A DNA stretch of 64,000 bases from Micromonospora pisi (lineage in GTDB: Bacteria > Actinomycetota > Actinomycetes > Mycobacteriales > Micromonosporaceae): positions 8,432,001 to 8,496,000 of the forward strand of contig NZ_RBKT01000001.1 in NCBI RefSeq assembly GCF_003633685.1. The letters are read 5' to 3'. Positions 8,376 to 17,946 of the stretch are shown here, piece after piece. The notes below the pieces were generated by a model. The model searched no databases, was not told the DNA's origin, and saw nothing but the letters and a program-made list of their open reading frames with translations. The translations under genes were made by a program, and so were the position numbers. Position 1 is the stretch's first letter. Every line of letters starts with the position of its first letter.

Positions 8376-10736
8376 ATGGCCGCAGAAGTGTCCCGACGAA
8401 CCGCCCTCGGACTGATGGGCGCCGCCGCGGCGGCACCCGTCGTGATGGGCCGAGACGCCGCCTGGGCGGCGCCTACGGCGACGAACGTACGGGTCCTGAT
8501 CAACGGCGCCCCAGCAGCGCCTGGCAACTACCCGTTCCCGGGCGACATCGACACCCTGGTGCTCGACAATGGACTGATTCGGTTCACGTTCGGCCGGGAC
8601 GACGCGGCTGGCGGCATTGTCACCGGCTGGACCGATGTCTCCATCACCGCGACCTCCGTCGTGGTGGACGGGGTCGAGTTGGCGCACAACCTCAACGGCA
8701 CGGAGCCGTTCGACCCTGACCGCCAGCACTCGTTCTACGTCGACGCGGGCGGCGGAAGCAGCCGGCTGGTCTGCACCGAGGTGCGGGTGCTGCGCGCCAG
8801 CGCAGATCTCGTCGAGGTGGCGTTCGTGGACAACACCAGCCCTCGGCTTCACCACGAGCACCACCTGATCATGCGGCGCGGCAAGCGGGGCCTGTACGGG
8901 TACGACATTCTCACCGCGGCGGTCGCGCAGTCGATCAACGAGGTCAGAATGAACGCGCGCTGGGATCGGTCCATCCTGGACCACGCGTTCAACTGGGAGC
9001 GCGGCAAGGGCCAGCAGCCGACGTACGCCTACCTGGAAACGCAGGGGGGCGAGACCCAGCCAATCGACGGCATCAACAATCCTGATCTGCCGTCGCCGGA
9101 AAGCAACTCCGGCAACCTGCCGCCGGGCAGCGCCTACACGAAGTATGAGTGGAGCCTGTATCACCACGAGAACCCGATGTTCGGGCACTTTGGACACGGC
9201 TTCGGAGCCTGGTTCACGCCGCTCGGCGGGGTGACCGACCAGACGCTGTGCGCGTTCTACGGCGTCGGGCCGAACCACCAGGACCTCGCCATCCACCAGG
9301 ACGCGTTGATCCTGAACTACTTCGGCGCCAACCACTACGGGCTGCCGGCGTATCCGCTGTTCGCTGGCTACCAGCGGATGTACGGGCCCTGGTACACCTT
9401 CGTCAACACCGGCGACCCGGACGACCCGGACGCGATGATCGCCAAGGCAGCGAAGATCGCTAAGGCGGAGATCGAGGAGAACCGGGGCGGCTCGGCCTGG
9501 ATCGACGATCCCTTCTATCCGCGGCCCGACCAACGCACCACGGTCACCGGCCGGCTGCGCATCGCCGACGGTCGACCCGCCGGCGGGCACTGGGTCCTGC
9601 TGTCCACCCAGGACGTGACTGACGTCTACACCATCCACGAGCCGAACTACTTCGTGAAGACGGCCGAGGACGGCACCTTCAGCCTGCCCGGGATCCCGCC
9701 GGCCTGGCAGCCCGGCACCCGCACTCCCGGTACCTACAACCTCTACGTCTTCGCCGCCACCGGCTCGGTGACCGACCAGCTCAAGCTGACCGGGATCACC
9801 GTCAGCGGAAGAACCCAGGATCTCGGCAAGATCGAGTGGGCTCCGACCAATCACACCACGTTCCTCTGGCAGATCGGTTCCGCCGACCGGATGGGCGGCG
9901 AGTTCGCGCTCGCCGCCGACCCGAAGACGTTTGCCAACCCGCGCAACTTCGTGAAGCCGACCCGGATACCGGGGAATTTGACGTTCACGATCGGGGAGAG
10001 CTGGGAACCACAGGACTGGTACTACGCCCAGACGAACGCGGGCACCTGGACGGTCGCGTTCGAACTGGGCCGCTCGTACACCGGCACCGTGTACCTCACG
10101 GTCTCCAGTTCGATGCAGCGCAGCGGCCGGCCCGCCGTGGCGGTCAACGGTTCCACGACGGGTATCACGGGTTCGCTGCCGAACAACAACGACTCGACGA
10201 TCGCCCGCCAGGCCGACCGTAGTGGATTCCCCCGGCTCGCCACGCTGTCCTTCCCGGCGTCGATGCTGACGGTCGGGACCAACACGATCACGTTCACCCG
10301 TGGCGTGGGGACCGCTGGCGGCGACGGGTTGGGCTGGGACACCCTGCTGCTGGAGGTGGACGAGGACGCGGTGACCAGCCGGGCGCAGCTGGCCGGCCGG
10401 GTGACCCGGGTCGCCCGCAACCGCCACGGCCGCCCGGGCCCGACGGTCTGGACGGTCGAGGTGACCAACACCGGCCGCGGCGCCGCCAACGACGTACGGC
10501 TGGACAGCTTCGCGCCGACCGGACCGGGTAAGTCCGGCAAGTCCGGCCACGTCATCACGAGCCGGGACCCGGGCCGGTTCCCGGTCCCCGTCGCGGCCAG
10601 CATCCCGCCCGGCGGGACCGCGACGTTCGAGGTGTCGGTGGACTTCACCGGTGCCCCGAATCTGTTCCGAAGCAAGTTCGAGGTCGGGGTCAGCGCGAAC
10701 GGCGGGCGAGCCCGGGCCGTGTTCACCGGGCGCTGA
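8376..10736 (+). CDS. Tat-exported rhamnogalacturonan lyase (polysaccharide lyase family 4)
   Basis: 786 residues. Arg7-Arg8 followed by a hydrophobic stretch and AWAAP give a Tat signal of ~32 residues. The catalytic beta-sandwich follows (IRFTFGRDD..., FNWERGKGQQ, KYEWSLYHHENPMFGHFGHGFGAWFTP), then an FnIII-like domain (TVTGRLRIADGRPAGG, about residues 388-480). A CBM-like lyase domain (FLWQIGSADRMGGEF, SWEPQDWYYAQT, YLTVSSSMQRSGRPAVAVNG) and a C-terminal NPCBM/Alpha-galactosidase-tail-like module close it. PL4 enzymes cut Rha-GalA bonds of pectin by beta-elimination. A degenerate copy of its own 3' end lies directly upstream, and a secreted CE15 esterase lies downstream. Confidence 0.9.
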   Translation: MAAEVSRRTALGLMGAAAAAPVVMGRDAAWAAPTATNVRVLINGAPAAPGNYPFPGDIDTLVLDNGLIRFTFGRDDAAGGIVTGWTDVSITATSVVVDGVELAHNLNGTEPFDPDRQHSFYVDAGGGSSRLVCTEVRVLRASADLVEVAFVDNTSPRLHHEHHLIMRRGKRGLYGYDILTAAVAQSINEVRMNARWDRSILDHAFNWERGKGQQPTYAYLETQGGETQPIDGINNPDLPSPESNSGNLPPGSAYTKYEWSLYHHENPMFGHFGHGFGAWFTPLGGVTDQTLCAFYGVGPNHQDLAIHQDALILNYFGANHYGLPAYPLFAGYQRMYGPWYTFVNTGDPDDPDAMIAKAAKIAKAEIEENRGGSAWIDDPFYPRPDQRTTVTGRLRIADGRPAGGHWVLLSTQDVTDVYTIHEPNYFVKTAEDGTFSLPGIPPAWQPGTRTPGTYNLYVFAATGSVTDQLKLTGITVSGRTQDLGKIEWAPTNHTTFLWQIGSADRMGGEFALAADPKTFANPRNFVKPTRIPGNLTFTIGESWEPQDWYYAQTNAGTWTVAFELGRSYTGTVYLTVSSSMQRSGRPAVAVNGSTTGITGSLPNNNDSTIARQADRSGFPRLATLSFPASMLTVGTNTITFTRGVGTAGGDGLGWDTLLLEVDEDAVTSRAQLAGRVTRVARNRHGRPGPTVWTVEVTNTGRGAANDVRLDSFAPTGPGKSGKSGHVITSRDPGRFPVPVAASIPPGGTATFEVSVDFTGAPNLFRSKFEVGVSANGGRARAVFTGR

Positions 10737-11178
10737 GGGCAGTGGCGGAGTCCGACCGACGCCATCACCTTCTCCCGGTGGAAGTGACGCCTCGCGGGCC
10801 GAGGCGGTCTATGCCTACGGGGCGGAGAACAGGGACAAGCTGAACCTGGTGGCGGCCACCCTGCCGAAGGGCGACAGCCATGGGCTCACCCTGATGTGGC
10901 GGCTCTGCCAGGACGTGGCGTTCGAACGCGCCAGCGGTCCAGGACAGGGCGCAGCAGTTCGTTGACCAGTGACGATGCCTCGTGCCCGCTGCGGCGGGCA
11001 CGAGGCCAACCCCCATCCCGTACGAGTCCGTCGGCACGCTTCGCGTGCCGGTCTGACCTGGGCTGGCGTAGGAGCCCGGTTCCATGGTGACCACTGCGGT
11101 CGTGGTCGTACGGAGCCGACGAGCAGCTCCGAATCCCCGCGCCGGAGACACAAGCGCCGATCCGACAGGAGAGAACCA
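10737..11178. other. Intergenic region with a terminator
   Basis: About 440 bases. A short frame (reading NRDKLNLVAATLPKGDSHG near 10,830) has coding-like character but no start, no stop context and no recognised family; it may be a relic. A strong hairpin is at 10978-11005. Confidence 0.4.
10978..11005 (+). terminator. Hairpin terminator after the lyase region
   Basis: A perfect 12-bp stem (CCTCGTGCCCGC with GCGGGCACGAGG) and a 4-base loop TGCG. There is no U-run, as is common in high-GC actinobacteria. Confidence 0.6.
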
Positions 11179-13200
11179 ATGGAGAATCCGGAAATGCCAG
11201 ACCCGCGTCGTGGTCCTGATTCGGGTGCCGGTGGCGGGCGGGGCACCTCGAGGCGAACCCTGCTTCGTGTCGTAGGTGTCTCACCCCTGGGCTTGGCGAT
11301 CGCAGCGGCGCCATCCTCGGCATCTGCTTCGACGGGTTCCGCCGCGCGAAGCGAAGTTGCGGTGAACAGATGCGTGGATAAATTCGGAGCGTTTCCGACG
11401 CTGCCGATCAGCACCATCCAAGATCGTGATCAGATGCTCTGCCAGCTTGGCATCGGGCTGCCGAGTCTGGGTTCGTGGCTCGATGATCCGAACCGTCCGC
11501 GAAACGTAACAGGGGACCCGGCGGCCCGGCTCTGGTTTGATGCCCTTGGCCACCCCATGAGGAGGGGAGCGCTGGGCGGGCTTTGGGCGAGCTATGACGA
11601 CGCGACCGGTGACGGTGCGATCGGACTTGGCACTGGCGACAATCCTGAGGTTGATGGTTGGGAATACACCCCGATTGAGCTGTTGGCGATGAAGAACGGC
11701 ACGCCTGTGCGGACGCCCGATGATTGGTGGAACAAGCGCCGCCCGGAGATCTTCACGGCAGTCCAGGAGGAGTTGTACGGCAGAATCCCGGATCGCAGTT
11801 TGTGGCCGAAGATCACCTGGGAGCTCGGGGAGGTCTCGTACGGCACGGCGGATGGTGTCGCTTACGTCGAGAGGACGGTAACTGGGAACATCGACACGTC
11901 CCGTTACCCGCAGGTACGGAACGTGCCGAGGATCTTCGGCACACTCCGGATTCCACGGCAGGCGTACGACGCTCGGACCAAGGTTCCAGTGGTGATCGTG
12001 TTCGGTGGAACGGGAAGATGGTCGAACCTTGGACCAGAGGGATGGGGGATCTTCGGGTTCTCCAATGCCCAGCTTCAGCCTGACAGCGGCGGGGCCAATA
12101 TGTCCAGCTACATCATCGGCCTGATCAACAAGGGGAAGTGGAGGAAACCAGACGACTGGGGCACGTTGGCCGCCTGGAGTTGGGGTATCAGCCGGTTGAT
12201 CGACTTCTTCGCCGCGCCGACCAGGTACGTCGGTGTCGATGCCAACCGGATCGGGGCGCAAGGGCACTCGCGGTACGGAAAAGCCACGACCGTCGCCGCT
12301 GCCTACGATCCGCGAATCAAGGCGGCTTACGCGAGCTCGTCCGGGTCCCTCGGGGCGAGGATGAACCGCCGCCATTGGGGACAGGATCTCGAGGTGGAGG
12401 GCGACTACCCCAACAACGCCGGCGAGAGCCTGGAATACCACTGGATGGCGGGAAACTACTTCAAGTGGATGGGCCCGCTGGTTGAAGATCCGGACAACCC
12501 CGGCGTCGGCTTGGTGGAGAACGGTACCTACAAGCCGCGCAAGTTGGAGTTGATGAGCGTTGACGGCCACTCGATGGTGGCACTGGCCGCGCCGCGCGTG
12601 GTGTACATCACCGGTGGTAACGCCAATGACGGGTGGGCTGACCCGCGCGGCATGTATCTGGCTGGCCTCCACGCCACGGCGGTCTACAACCTGGTTGGTG
12701 TCGACGGACTGGTCGTACCTCCGGGCACGGAATTCACCTCAGGCCCCGGTGAGTCGATCGGTGGGACTCCGCCGTTCGACGAGGCGTTCATTGAAGGGTA
12801 CGTCGGCTTCCGGCGGCAGAACGCTGGCCATGTCGATTCCCCCGGGTGGCCCGCATTCGTCGAGATGTGCAAGAAGGTCTTTGATTTCGTGCCCTTCCCC
12901 GATGCGACCGACGTCAAGGCGGGGAAAAAGGTGAGCAGTGGGAAGTGGAAGGTCGAGGGACTGACCGGTCCGACCCCGATCAGTGTCGTCAACGGCGAGT
13001 ACCAGACCCGAGGAGGCTGGAGCAGTAAGCCGGGTGTCATCAGGAATGGAGACCACATCCGGGTCCGGCACACCAGTTCTCGCTTGGCCGACGCGCCGGT
13101 GGTCACCACCCTGAGGGTCGGCGACGACACCTACGCCTTCACCAGCATCACCGCGGCCGACAGCGGGCGTCCACCTCGACGAGATCACGATCATTCCTAG
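11179..13200 (+). CDS. Secreted CE15-type glucuronoyl esterase-like hydrolase
   Basis: 673 residues from ATG 11179 with GGAGAG upstream; the frame is open further upstream but without signal-peptide logic. TSRRTLLRVVGVSPLGLA (about residues 23-40) is a Tat signal. The alpha/beta-hydrolase core has GTLAAWSWGISRLIDFF and the nucleophile elbow GHSRYGK with Ser364. It also has VALAAPRVVYITGG and a late His in NAGHVDSPGWPAF, matching the CE15 arrangement (GCSRxGK in the archetype). CE15 enzymes split lignin-glucuronoxylan ester links. The last ~90 residues form an extra beta-rich tail of unknown role. With the PL4 lyase it suggests plant cell wall breakdown. Confidence 0.8.
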   Translation: MENPEMPDPRRGPDSGAGGGRGTSRRTLLRVVGVSPLGLAIAAAPSSASASTGSAARSEVAVNRCVDKFGAFPTLPISTIQDRDQMLCQLGIGLPSLGSWLDDPNRPRNVTGDPAARLWFDALGHPMRRGALGGLWASYDDATGDGAIGLGTGDNPEVDGWEYTPIELLAMKNGTPVRTPDDWWNKRRPEIFTAVQEELYGRIPDRSLWPKITWELGEVSYGTADGVAYVERTVTGNIDTSRYPQVRNVPRIFGTLRIPRQAYDARTKVPVVIVFGGTGRWSNLGPEGWGIFGFSNAQLQPDSGGANMSSYIIGLINKGKWRKPDDWGTLAAWSWGISRLIDFFAAPTRYVGVDANRIGAQGHSRYGKATTVAAAYDPRIKAAYASSSGSLGARMNRRHWGQDLEVEGDYPNNAGESLEYHWMAGNYFKWMGPLVEDPDNPGVGLVENGTYKPRKLELMSVDGHSMVALAAPRVVYITGGNANDGWADPRGMYLAGLHATAVYNLVGVDGLVVPPGTEFTSGPGESIGGTPPFDEAFIEGYVGFRRQNAGHVDSPGWPAFVEMCKKVFDFVPFPDATDVKAGKKVSSGKWKVEGLTGPTPISVVNGEYQTRGGWSSKPGVIRNGDHIRVRHTSSRLADAPVVTTLRVGDDTYAFTSITAADSGRPPRRDHDHS

Positions 13201-13276
13201 TCGGCCAGCCGAACCTCGCGCCGTCACCATCAGGTCGGTGGTGGCGGCGGGGGTCCCTCGTGGTCGGAAACGCCAC

Positions 13277-13981
13277 TCACAATCCCAGGTACGAGCGCCG
13301 TACCTCGTCGGAGCCGGCGAGTTCGTCGGCCGGTCCGGACATCACCACCCTGCCGGTCTGCAACACGTACGCCCGGTCGGCCAACTCCAGGGCGGCGCGT
13401 AGGTTCTGCTCCACCAGGAGCACGGTGGTGCCCGAGCGTCGGATCTCGGCCAGCACCTCGAAGATCATTCTGGTGAACTTGGGCGAGATGCCGAGCGACG
13501 GTTCGTCGAGCATCAGCAGCTTCGGTCGGCTCATCAGCGCCCTGCCCAGCGCCACCATCTGCTGCTCCCCACCGGAAAGGGTGCCCGCCCGCTGGCCCGA
13601 GCGCTCGGCCAGCACCGGGAACAGTTCGTACACCCGGGTCAGCTCGGCCTCGCGCTCCACTTCGGTCCGGTGGTAGCCGCCGAGCAGCAGGTTCTGCAGC
13701 ACGCTCTGCTGGCCGAACAGTCGCCGCCCCTCGGGGACCAGCACCGCCCCACGCCGGGCGATCCGGAAGGCCGGCAGGTCGCCGATCTCCTCGCCGAGGA
13801 ACGTCACGGTGCCGCGTACCGGTCGGTGCAGGCCGGACACCGCCTTGAGCAGGGTGCTCTTGCCGGCACCGTTCGCGCCGACCAGGGCCACCAACTCGCC
13901 CTGGTCCACCCGCAGGTCGACACCGCGCAGCGCCACCACACCGCCGTAGTCGACGTGCAGGTCGGCGACGCCCAGCATCAC
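13277..13981 (-). CDS. livF: Branched-chain amino-acid-type ABC transporter ATP-binding protein LivF
   Basis: 234 residues with Walker A GANGAGKST, signature LSGGEQQMVALGRAL, Walker B LLMLDEPSLGI and the switch region LLVEQNLRAAL. This is the LivF branch. It is the last gene of a five-gene minus-strand import operon and overlaps livG by four bases (ATGA). It works as a cytoplasmic ATPase with LivG on the LivHM permease. The exact substrate (branched-chain amino acids, amides or urea-like compounds) cannot be told from sequence. Confidence 0.93.
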   Translation of the reverse strand: MMLGVADLHVDYGGVVALRGVDLRVDQGELVALVGANGAGKSTLLKAVSGLHRPVRGTVTFLGEEIGDLPAFRIARRGAVLVPEGRRLFGQQSVLQNLLLGGYHRTEVEREAELTRVYELFPVLAERSGQRAGTLSGGEQQMVALGRALMSRPKLLMLDEPSLGISPKFTRMIFEVLAEIRRSGTTVLLVEQNLRAALELADRAYVLQTGRVVMSGPADELAGSDEVRRSYLGL

Positions 13982-14700
13982 AGCGCCCGACCCAGGTACG
14001 CCTCGACGACCGCCGGGTCGTTCGCGACGTGCTCCGGCGGCCCCTCGCTGATCTTCTGGCCGTAGTGGAGTACCACGAGCTGGTCGCAGAGCGGCATGAT
14101 CACCTCCATCACGTGTTCCACCATCAGGATCGTGACCCCGGTGCGGTTGACGTCACGGACGATCTCGACCGCCTCGCGCGCCTCGGTCGGCGTCAGCCCG
14201 GAGAGCACCTCGTCGAGCAGCAGCAGCTTCGGTTCGGTGGCCAGCGCCCTACCCATCTCCAACCGCTTCTTCCAGGCCGCGGTGAGCGAGGCCGCCGGCA
14301 GGTCCACCACCGGGCCGAGCCCGGCGACGTCGGCGACCTGTCGGGCGTACCGTCGGGCGTCGCGCGGCCGGGGGCGGCGGACGAACGCCGCGGTGGTGAG
14401 GTTCTCCAGCACGGTCATCGAGCCGAAGACCCGCATGAGCTGGAAGGTGCGTCCCACCCCGGCGCGGGCCGCCTCGTGTGCCGCCCAACCGGTGACGTCG
14501 CGACCGTCGAAGGTGAGCCGACCAGCGGTGGGTCGTTGGGCGCCGGCGACCATCGAGAACAACGTGCTCTTGCCCGCCCCGTTCGGTCCGATGAGCCCCA
14601 CGATGCCGCCCCGTTCGACCTGGAAGGTCACCTCTCGGTTGGCCCAGAGGCCGCCGAAGCGGCAGGAGAGGTCGTCGATCTTCAATAACGGCCCGCTCAT
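13978..14700 (-). CDS. livG: Branched-chain amino-acid-type ABC transporter ATP-binding protein LivG
   Basis: 240 residues starting MSGPLLKIDDLSCRFGG at 14700. The open frame continues far upstream, but that part overlaps livM and is a shadow. Walker A GPNGAGKST, Walker B LLLLDEVLSGL and LMVEHVMEVI are intact. The signature region reads LTAAWKKRLEMGRAL instead of the usual LSYGQQRxLE; related LivG proteins use LTLAxRKRLE, so this is probably functional. It overlaps livM (ATGA) and livF by four bases each, a sign of translational coupling. Confidence 0.92.
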   Translation of the reverse strand: MSGPLLKIDDLSCRFGGLWANREVTFQVERGGIVGLIGPNGAGKSTLFSMVAGAQRPTAGRLTFDGRDVTGWAAHEAARAGVGRTFQLMRVFGSMTVLENLTTAAFVRRPRPRDARRYARQVADVAGLGPVVDLPAASLTAAWKKRLEMGRALATEPKLLLLDEVLSGLTPTEAREAVEIVRDVNRTGVTILMVEHVMEVIMPLCDQLVVLHYGQKISEGPPEHVANDPAVVEAYLGRAL

Positions 14701-15704
14701 GGCATCGCCCCCGTCTTGTCCCGGGCCGGGCGTCGGGCCCGGGTCAGCCACCGAGCGACCGCCGCCCGCGCCCGGCGCCCGATCGCCAGCAGCCCGCCGG
14801 GCTCGGTCACCGACACCAGCACGATCAGCGCGCCGTAGAGCAGCAGGTCCACCGAGCGTCCGCTGCCGGAGAACTCCTGCCGGGTGGCATCCTGCACGAA
14901 CACCAGCACCCAGGCACCGAGCAACGGTCCCCAGAACCGGCCGACCCCGCCGAGTACCGCCATCAGGGTGAAGGAGACCGACAGGTCCAGGCCGAGCCCG
15001 GACGGGGGATCGACAAAGAGCACGTACATCACATAGAAACCGCCGGCGAGCGCGGTGATCGCACCGGAGAGGGCCGCAGCGGCGAGCTTGTACCGGCGTA
15101 CGTTGATGCCGACCGCGGCCGCCGCGGCCTGGTCGTCGCGGATCGCGCGGACGTAACTGCCGGCCCGGCCGCCCAGGAACAGCCAGACCGCGACGGCGGC
15201 GAGACCGAAGAAGCCGAGCGCCACGTAGTAGTACGGCCTTTTGTCCAGCAGCGAGAACTGCAGGTTGGCCAGGGACGGCTCGACCACCGGCAGCTCCCAA
15301 CCGCTGGCCTGTCCGAGGCCGGGCAGATTGGTGACCAGGATGAAGACGATCTCGGCAACGGCGATGGTCGCGATCGAGTAGTAGTGGTGGCGCAGCCGGA
15401 AGCAGGGGTAGCCGACAACGGCGGCGATCAGCGCGGCCAGCGGCAGCGACACCGCGATCGACAGCCATGGCGACCAGCCGTCGCGTACCAGCAGGGCGGT
15501 GGTGTAGGCGCCGGTGCCGAAATAGAGCGCGTGGCCGAAGGAAACCTGTCCGGCGTAGCCGCCGAGCAGGTTCCAGCCGGTGGCGGCGATGCCGAAGGTC
15601 AGCGCCAGGATGCCGATGTTGTGCGCCGCCGAACCGGTGAAGACCATCGGGTACGCGGCCAGTGCGGCGACGATCAACGCCGCCCTGATGACTCGCGGGC
15701 TCAT
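14697..15704 (-). CDS. livM: Branched-chain amino-acid-type ABC transporter permease LivM
   Basis: 335 residues, highly hydrophobic, with about nine or ten membrane helices. It has the conserved loop GYAGQVSFGHALYFGTGAYT and the EAA-like region EIVFILVTNLPGLGQ...GIN typical of LivM. The C-terminal ~30 residues are Arg-rich and cytoplasmic. Start and stop overlap livH and livG by four bases each. It pairs with LivH to form the membrane channel. Confidence 0.92.
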   Translation of the reverse strand: MSPRVIRAALIVAALAAYPMVFTGSAAHNIGILALTFGIAATGWNLLGGYAGQVSFGHALYFGTGAYTTALLVRDGWSPWLSIAVSLPLAALIAAVVGYPCFRLRHHYYSIATIAVAEIVFILVTNLPGLGQASGWELPVVEPSLANLQFSLLDKRPYYYVALGFFGLAAVAVWLFLGGRAGSYVRAIRDDQAAAAAVGINVRRYKLAAAALSGAITALAGGFYVMYVLFVDPPSGLGLDLSVSFTLMAVLGGVGRFWGPLLGAWVLVFVQDATRQEFSGSGRSVDLLLYGALIVLVSVTEPGGLLAIGRRARAAVARWLTRARRPARDKTGAMP

Positions 15705-16561
15705 CGGGTCCCCAGTAGTCCCTGTGGGCGTACCAGGACGACCACCAGGTACAGGGCCAGTGCCACCGCGAGGGTGTAGCTGGGCGCGTACAGCCCGACC
15801 ACTCCCTGCGCGACGCCGACCAGCAGCCCGGCCAGGGCGGCGCCGGTGATGCTGCCGAAGCCGCCGAACGCCACGACGACAAAGGCCATCAGCGCGAAGC
15901 TCACCCCGGCGGTCGGGGAGGCGGAGTACGAGTTCATCAGCAGGGCGCCGGCGACACCGGTGGCGAAGCCGGCGATCACCCAGCAGAGGGCGTACATTCT
16001 GCGCGGGTCGATGCCCATCAGCGACGCCGCGGCCGGATCCTCCCCGGCGGCGCGTACGGCACCGCCGAGGCGGGTGCGGTTCATGAAGAACGCCACCGCG
16101 CCGGTGGCGACCAGGGCACCGACCGCCATGATCGCCTGTGGGCCGCCGATCACGACCCCGCCGATCTCCCAGCGCAGCCCGACGGCCCAGGGCCGGGGCA
16201 CGGTACGGGTGTTCGGTGTCCAGAGGAACTGGGCCAGTCCGCGCAGGAACACCTGTAGTCCGAAGGTGACGATGACCTGGGCGAGTGGGGACGAGCCCAG
16301 GACCCGGCCGACCGCGCCGACGTACATCAGCGCGCCGGTGAGGGCGATCGAGACACCGGCGAGCGGGATGGAGAGCAGCGGGTCGAGACCCAGCAGTGAC
16401 CAGGCGAAGAACGAGGTGTACATGCCGAGCATCACCATCTCGCCGTGGGCGAAGTTGATGACGTCCATGACGCCGTAGATGAGTGTCAGCCCGACCGCCA
16501 CCAGTGCGAGGACCGCGCCGATGAGCAGTCCGTTGACGACTGACTGGAGCAGGTCGTTCAC
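15701..16561 (-). CDS. livH: Branched-chain amino-acid-type ABC transporter permease LivH
   Basis: 286 residues from GTG 16561 (VNDLLQSVVNGLLIGAVLAL), the start that matches the family and overlaps the livK stop as GTGA. An upstream open reading from 16708 is an artefact inside livK. The hallmark TLIYGVMDVINFAHGEMVML is present, as is the conserved GEDPAAASLMGIDPRRMY cytoplasmic loop. About eight membrane helices. Confidence 0.92.
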   Translation of the reverse strand: MNDLLQSVVNGLLIGAVLALVAVGLTLIYGVMDVINFAHGEMVMLGMYTSFFAWSLLGLDPLLSIPLAGVSIALTGALMYVGAVGRVLGSSPLAQVIVTFGLQVFLRGLAQFLWTPNTRTVPRPWAVGLRWEIGGVVIGGPQAIMAVGALVATGAVAFFMNRTRLGGAVRAAGEDPAAASLMGIDPRRMYALCWVIAGFATGVAGALLMNSYSASPTAGVSFALMAFVVVAFGGFGSITGAALAGLLVGVAQGVVGLYAPSYTLAVALALYLVVVLVRPQGLLGTR

Positions 16562-17823
16562 TGCCGCGCCCTGATCATCGGCCAAACCGCCTCGGTCGAG
16601 GCAAGGTCGGCGGGGTGGACGACACGGTAACGGCCGTCGAGCATCTGCTCCACCACCCCGGCGGCACCGGTGTTCTGTCCCTTGCCGTCGAACCTGATGC
16701 CGGTCCACGGCATGATCGTTTTCTCGCCCGGTACGTCGAGGGCGCGCAACGCGTCCCGTACGGCGGCCGGCTCGACCGACCCGGCGGCGTCGATCGCCTG
16801 GGCCAGGGCCAGTACGGCGGTGAAGGCGCGCGCCGAGTTTTCCGTCATCGGTGCCCCGTAGCGCTGTTGGAACAGTTCCGCCACGGTCTTGGCCGCAGGC
16901 CGTTTCGCGGCGATCTCGCCCGACCAGGCGGCCCGGGTAGAGACCCCGTCGGCCAGTTCGCCGAGACCGGACGCGAACGCCGGGTCGGCGAAGCCGGTGC
17001 CGTACGCCAGCAGCGCCGGCGGGTGATAGGCGAGCTGGTCGAGCGTTTTCATCAGCTTGATCGCCGCGTCGGTGTAGGCGAGCACGAACAGCACGTCAGG
17101 GTTCTTCGCGCGTACCTGGGTCACCTGCGAGGCCAGGTCGGCCGCGGTGGGGTCGAATGCCACGTTGACCACGACCGGCAGGCCGATCTCGGCTGCGACC
17201 TTCTCGGTGACGCCGGCGCCGTCGTTGCCGAACTGGTCGTTGCTGTGGAACACGCCGACCGTGCCGATCCGCTCACCCTTGGCCTGACGGGCCCTCAGGT
17301 AGTCGAACATGGAGCGGGCGAAGGTCTCGTCGGTCGGACCGGTCCGGAAGAACCACTTCAGACCCCGTTCGGTCAGCGCCACCGACGACGACGCCTCGTT
17401 GACAAACGGCACACCGAGTCGCTCGGCCCGCTGGCTGGCGGTCAGCGTCACCCCGGACTGGTAGGAGCCGATCACCGCGGCGACCTTCTCCGTGGTCACC
17501 AGCCGATCCACCTCACCGGCCCCGACCTCGGGTTTGCCCTGGGTGTCACCGGTGATCAGCTTGATCGGCGCACCACCGAGTCCGGGAAGGCCCGCGCCCG
17601 GGGCCAGTGGCAGGTCGACCCCGGGGTGGTCGTTGTTGACGATGTCGACGGCGAGCTCAGCGCCGTGTAGTACGTCGGTGCCCTGGGTGGCGTTCGGCCC
17701 GCTCAATGGCCACAGGCCGGCGAGGCGTACCTCCGTGCCGGCTCCGGCCTCGTCTCCGTCCCCGCAGGCGGCGACCCCGACGACGAGCGCTAGAGCCATG
17801 GTGATGCTGACGAATCTGCGCAT
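16558..17823 (-). CDS. livK: ABC transporter substrate-binding lipoprotein LivK-like
   Basis: 421 residues. A lipoprotein signal ends at Cys20 (LVVGVAAC). The mature part is a type I periplasmic-binding fold: VRLAGLWPLSGPNATQG, LITGDTQGKPEVGAGEVDRL, AVIGSYQSGVTLTASQ and DVLFVLAYTDAAIKLM. It captures the substrate outside the membrane for LivHMGF. First gene of the liv operon. It is separated by ~120 bases with a strong hairpin from the secreted peptidase-like gene upstream, so read-through may tune its level. Confidence 0.92.
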   Translation of the reverse strand: MRRFVSITMALALVVGVAACGDGDEAGAGTEVRLAGLWPLSGPNATQGTDVLHGAELAVDIVNNDHPGVDLPLAPGAGLPGLGGAPIKLITGDTQGKPEVGAGEVDRLVTTEKVAAVIGSYQSGVTLTASQRAERLGVPFVNEASSSVALTERGLKWFFRTGPTDETFARSMFDYLRARQAKGERIGTVGVFHSNDQFGNDGAGVTEKVAAEIGLPVVVNVAFDPTAADLASQVTQVRAKNPDVLFVLAYTDAAIKLMKTLDQLAYHPPALLAYGTGFADPAFASGLGELADGVSTRAAWSGEIAAKRPAAKTVAELFQQRYGAPMTENSARAFTAVLALAQAIDAAGSVEPAAVRDALRALDVPGEKTIMPWTGIRFDGKGQNTGAAGVVEQMLDGRYRVVHPADLASTEAVWPMIRARQ

Positions 17824-17907
17824 GGTGGGGCCTTTCTTCGCGGCCAGCCCGGGTACGGGCCGGGGGAGTTGCTGCGCGGAACGGGCACCGCCGGGGCGGG
17901 GTGGTGC

Positions 17908-17941
17908 CCGGCCGGGCGGGGTCGTGCTCCCGCCCGGCCGG
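17908..17941 (-). terminator. Hairpin terminator between the peptidase-like gene and liv operon
   Basis: A perfect 13-bp stem (CCGGCCGGGCGGG with CCCGCCCGGCCGG) around an 8-base loop, 5 bases past the stop of the 17947-19260 gene. Confidence 0.65.
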
Positions 17942-17946
17942 TGGGT

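Noticed and set aside
8025-10550. An 841-codon open frame on the minus strand
   Set aside because: It is the antisense shadow of the PL4 lyase, with no family motifs and an Arg/Gly/Val-biased composition typical of high-GC antisense frames.
11281-12672. A 463-codon minus-strand frame
   Set aside because: It mirrors the CE15 esterase gene and has no start signal or domain.
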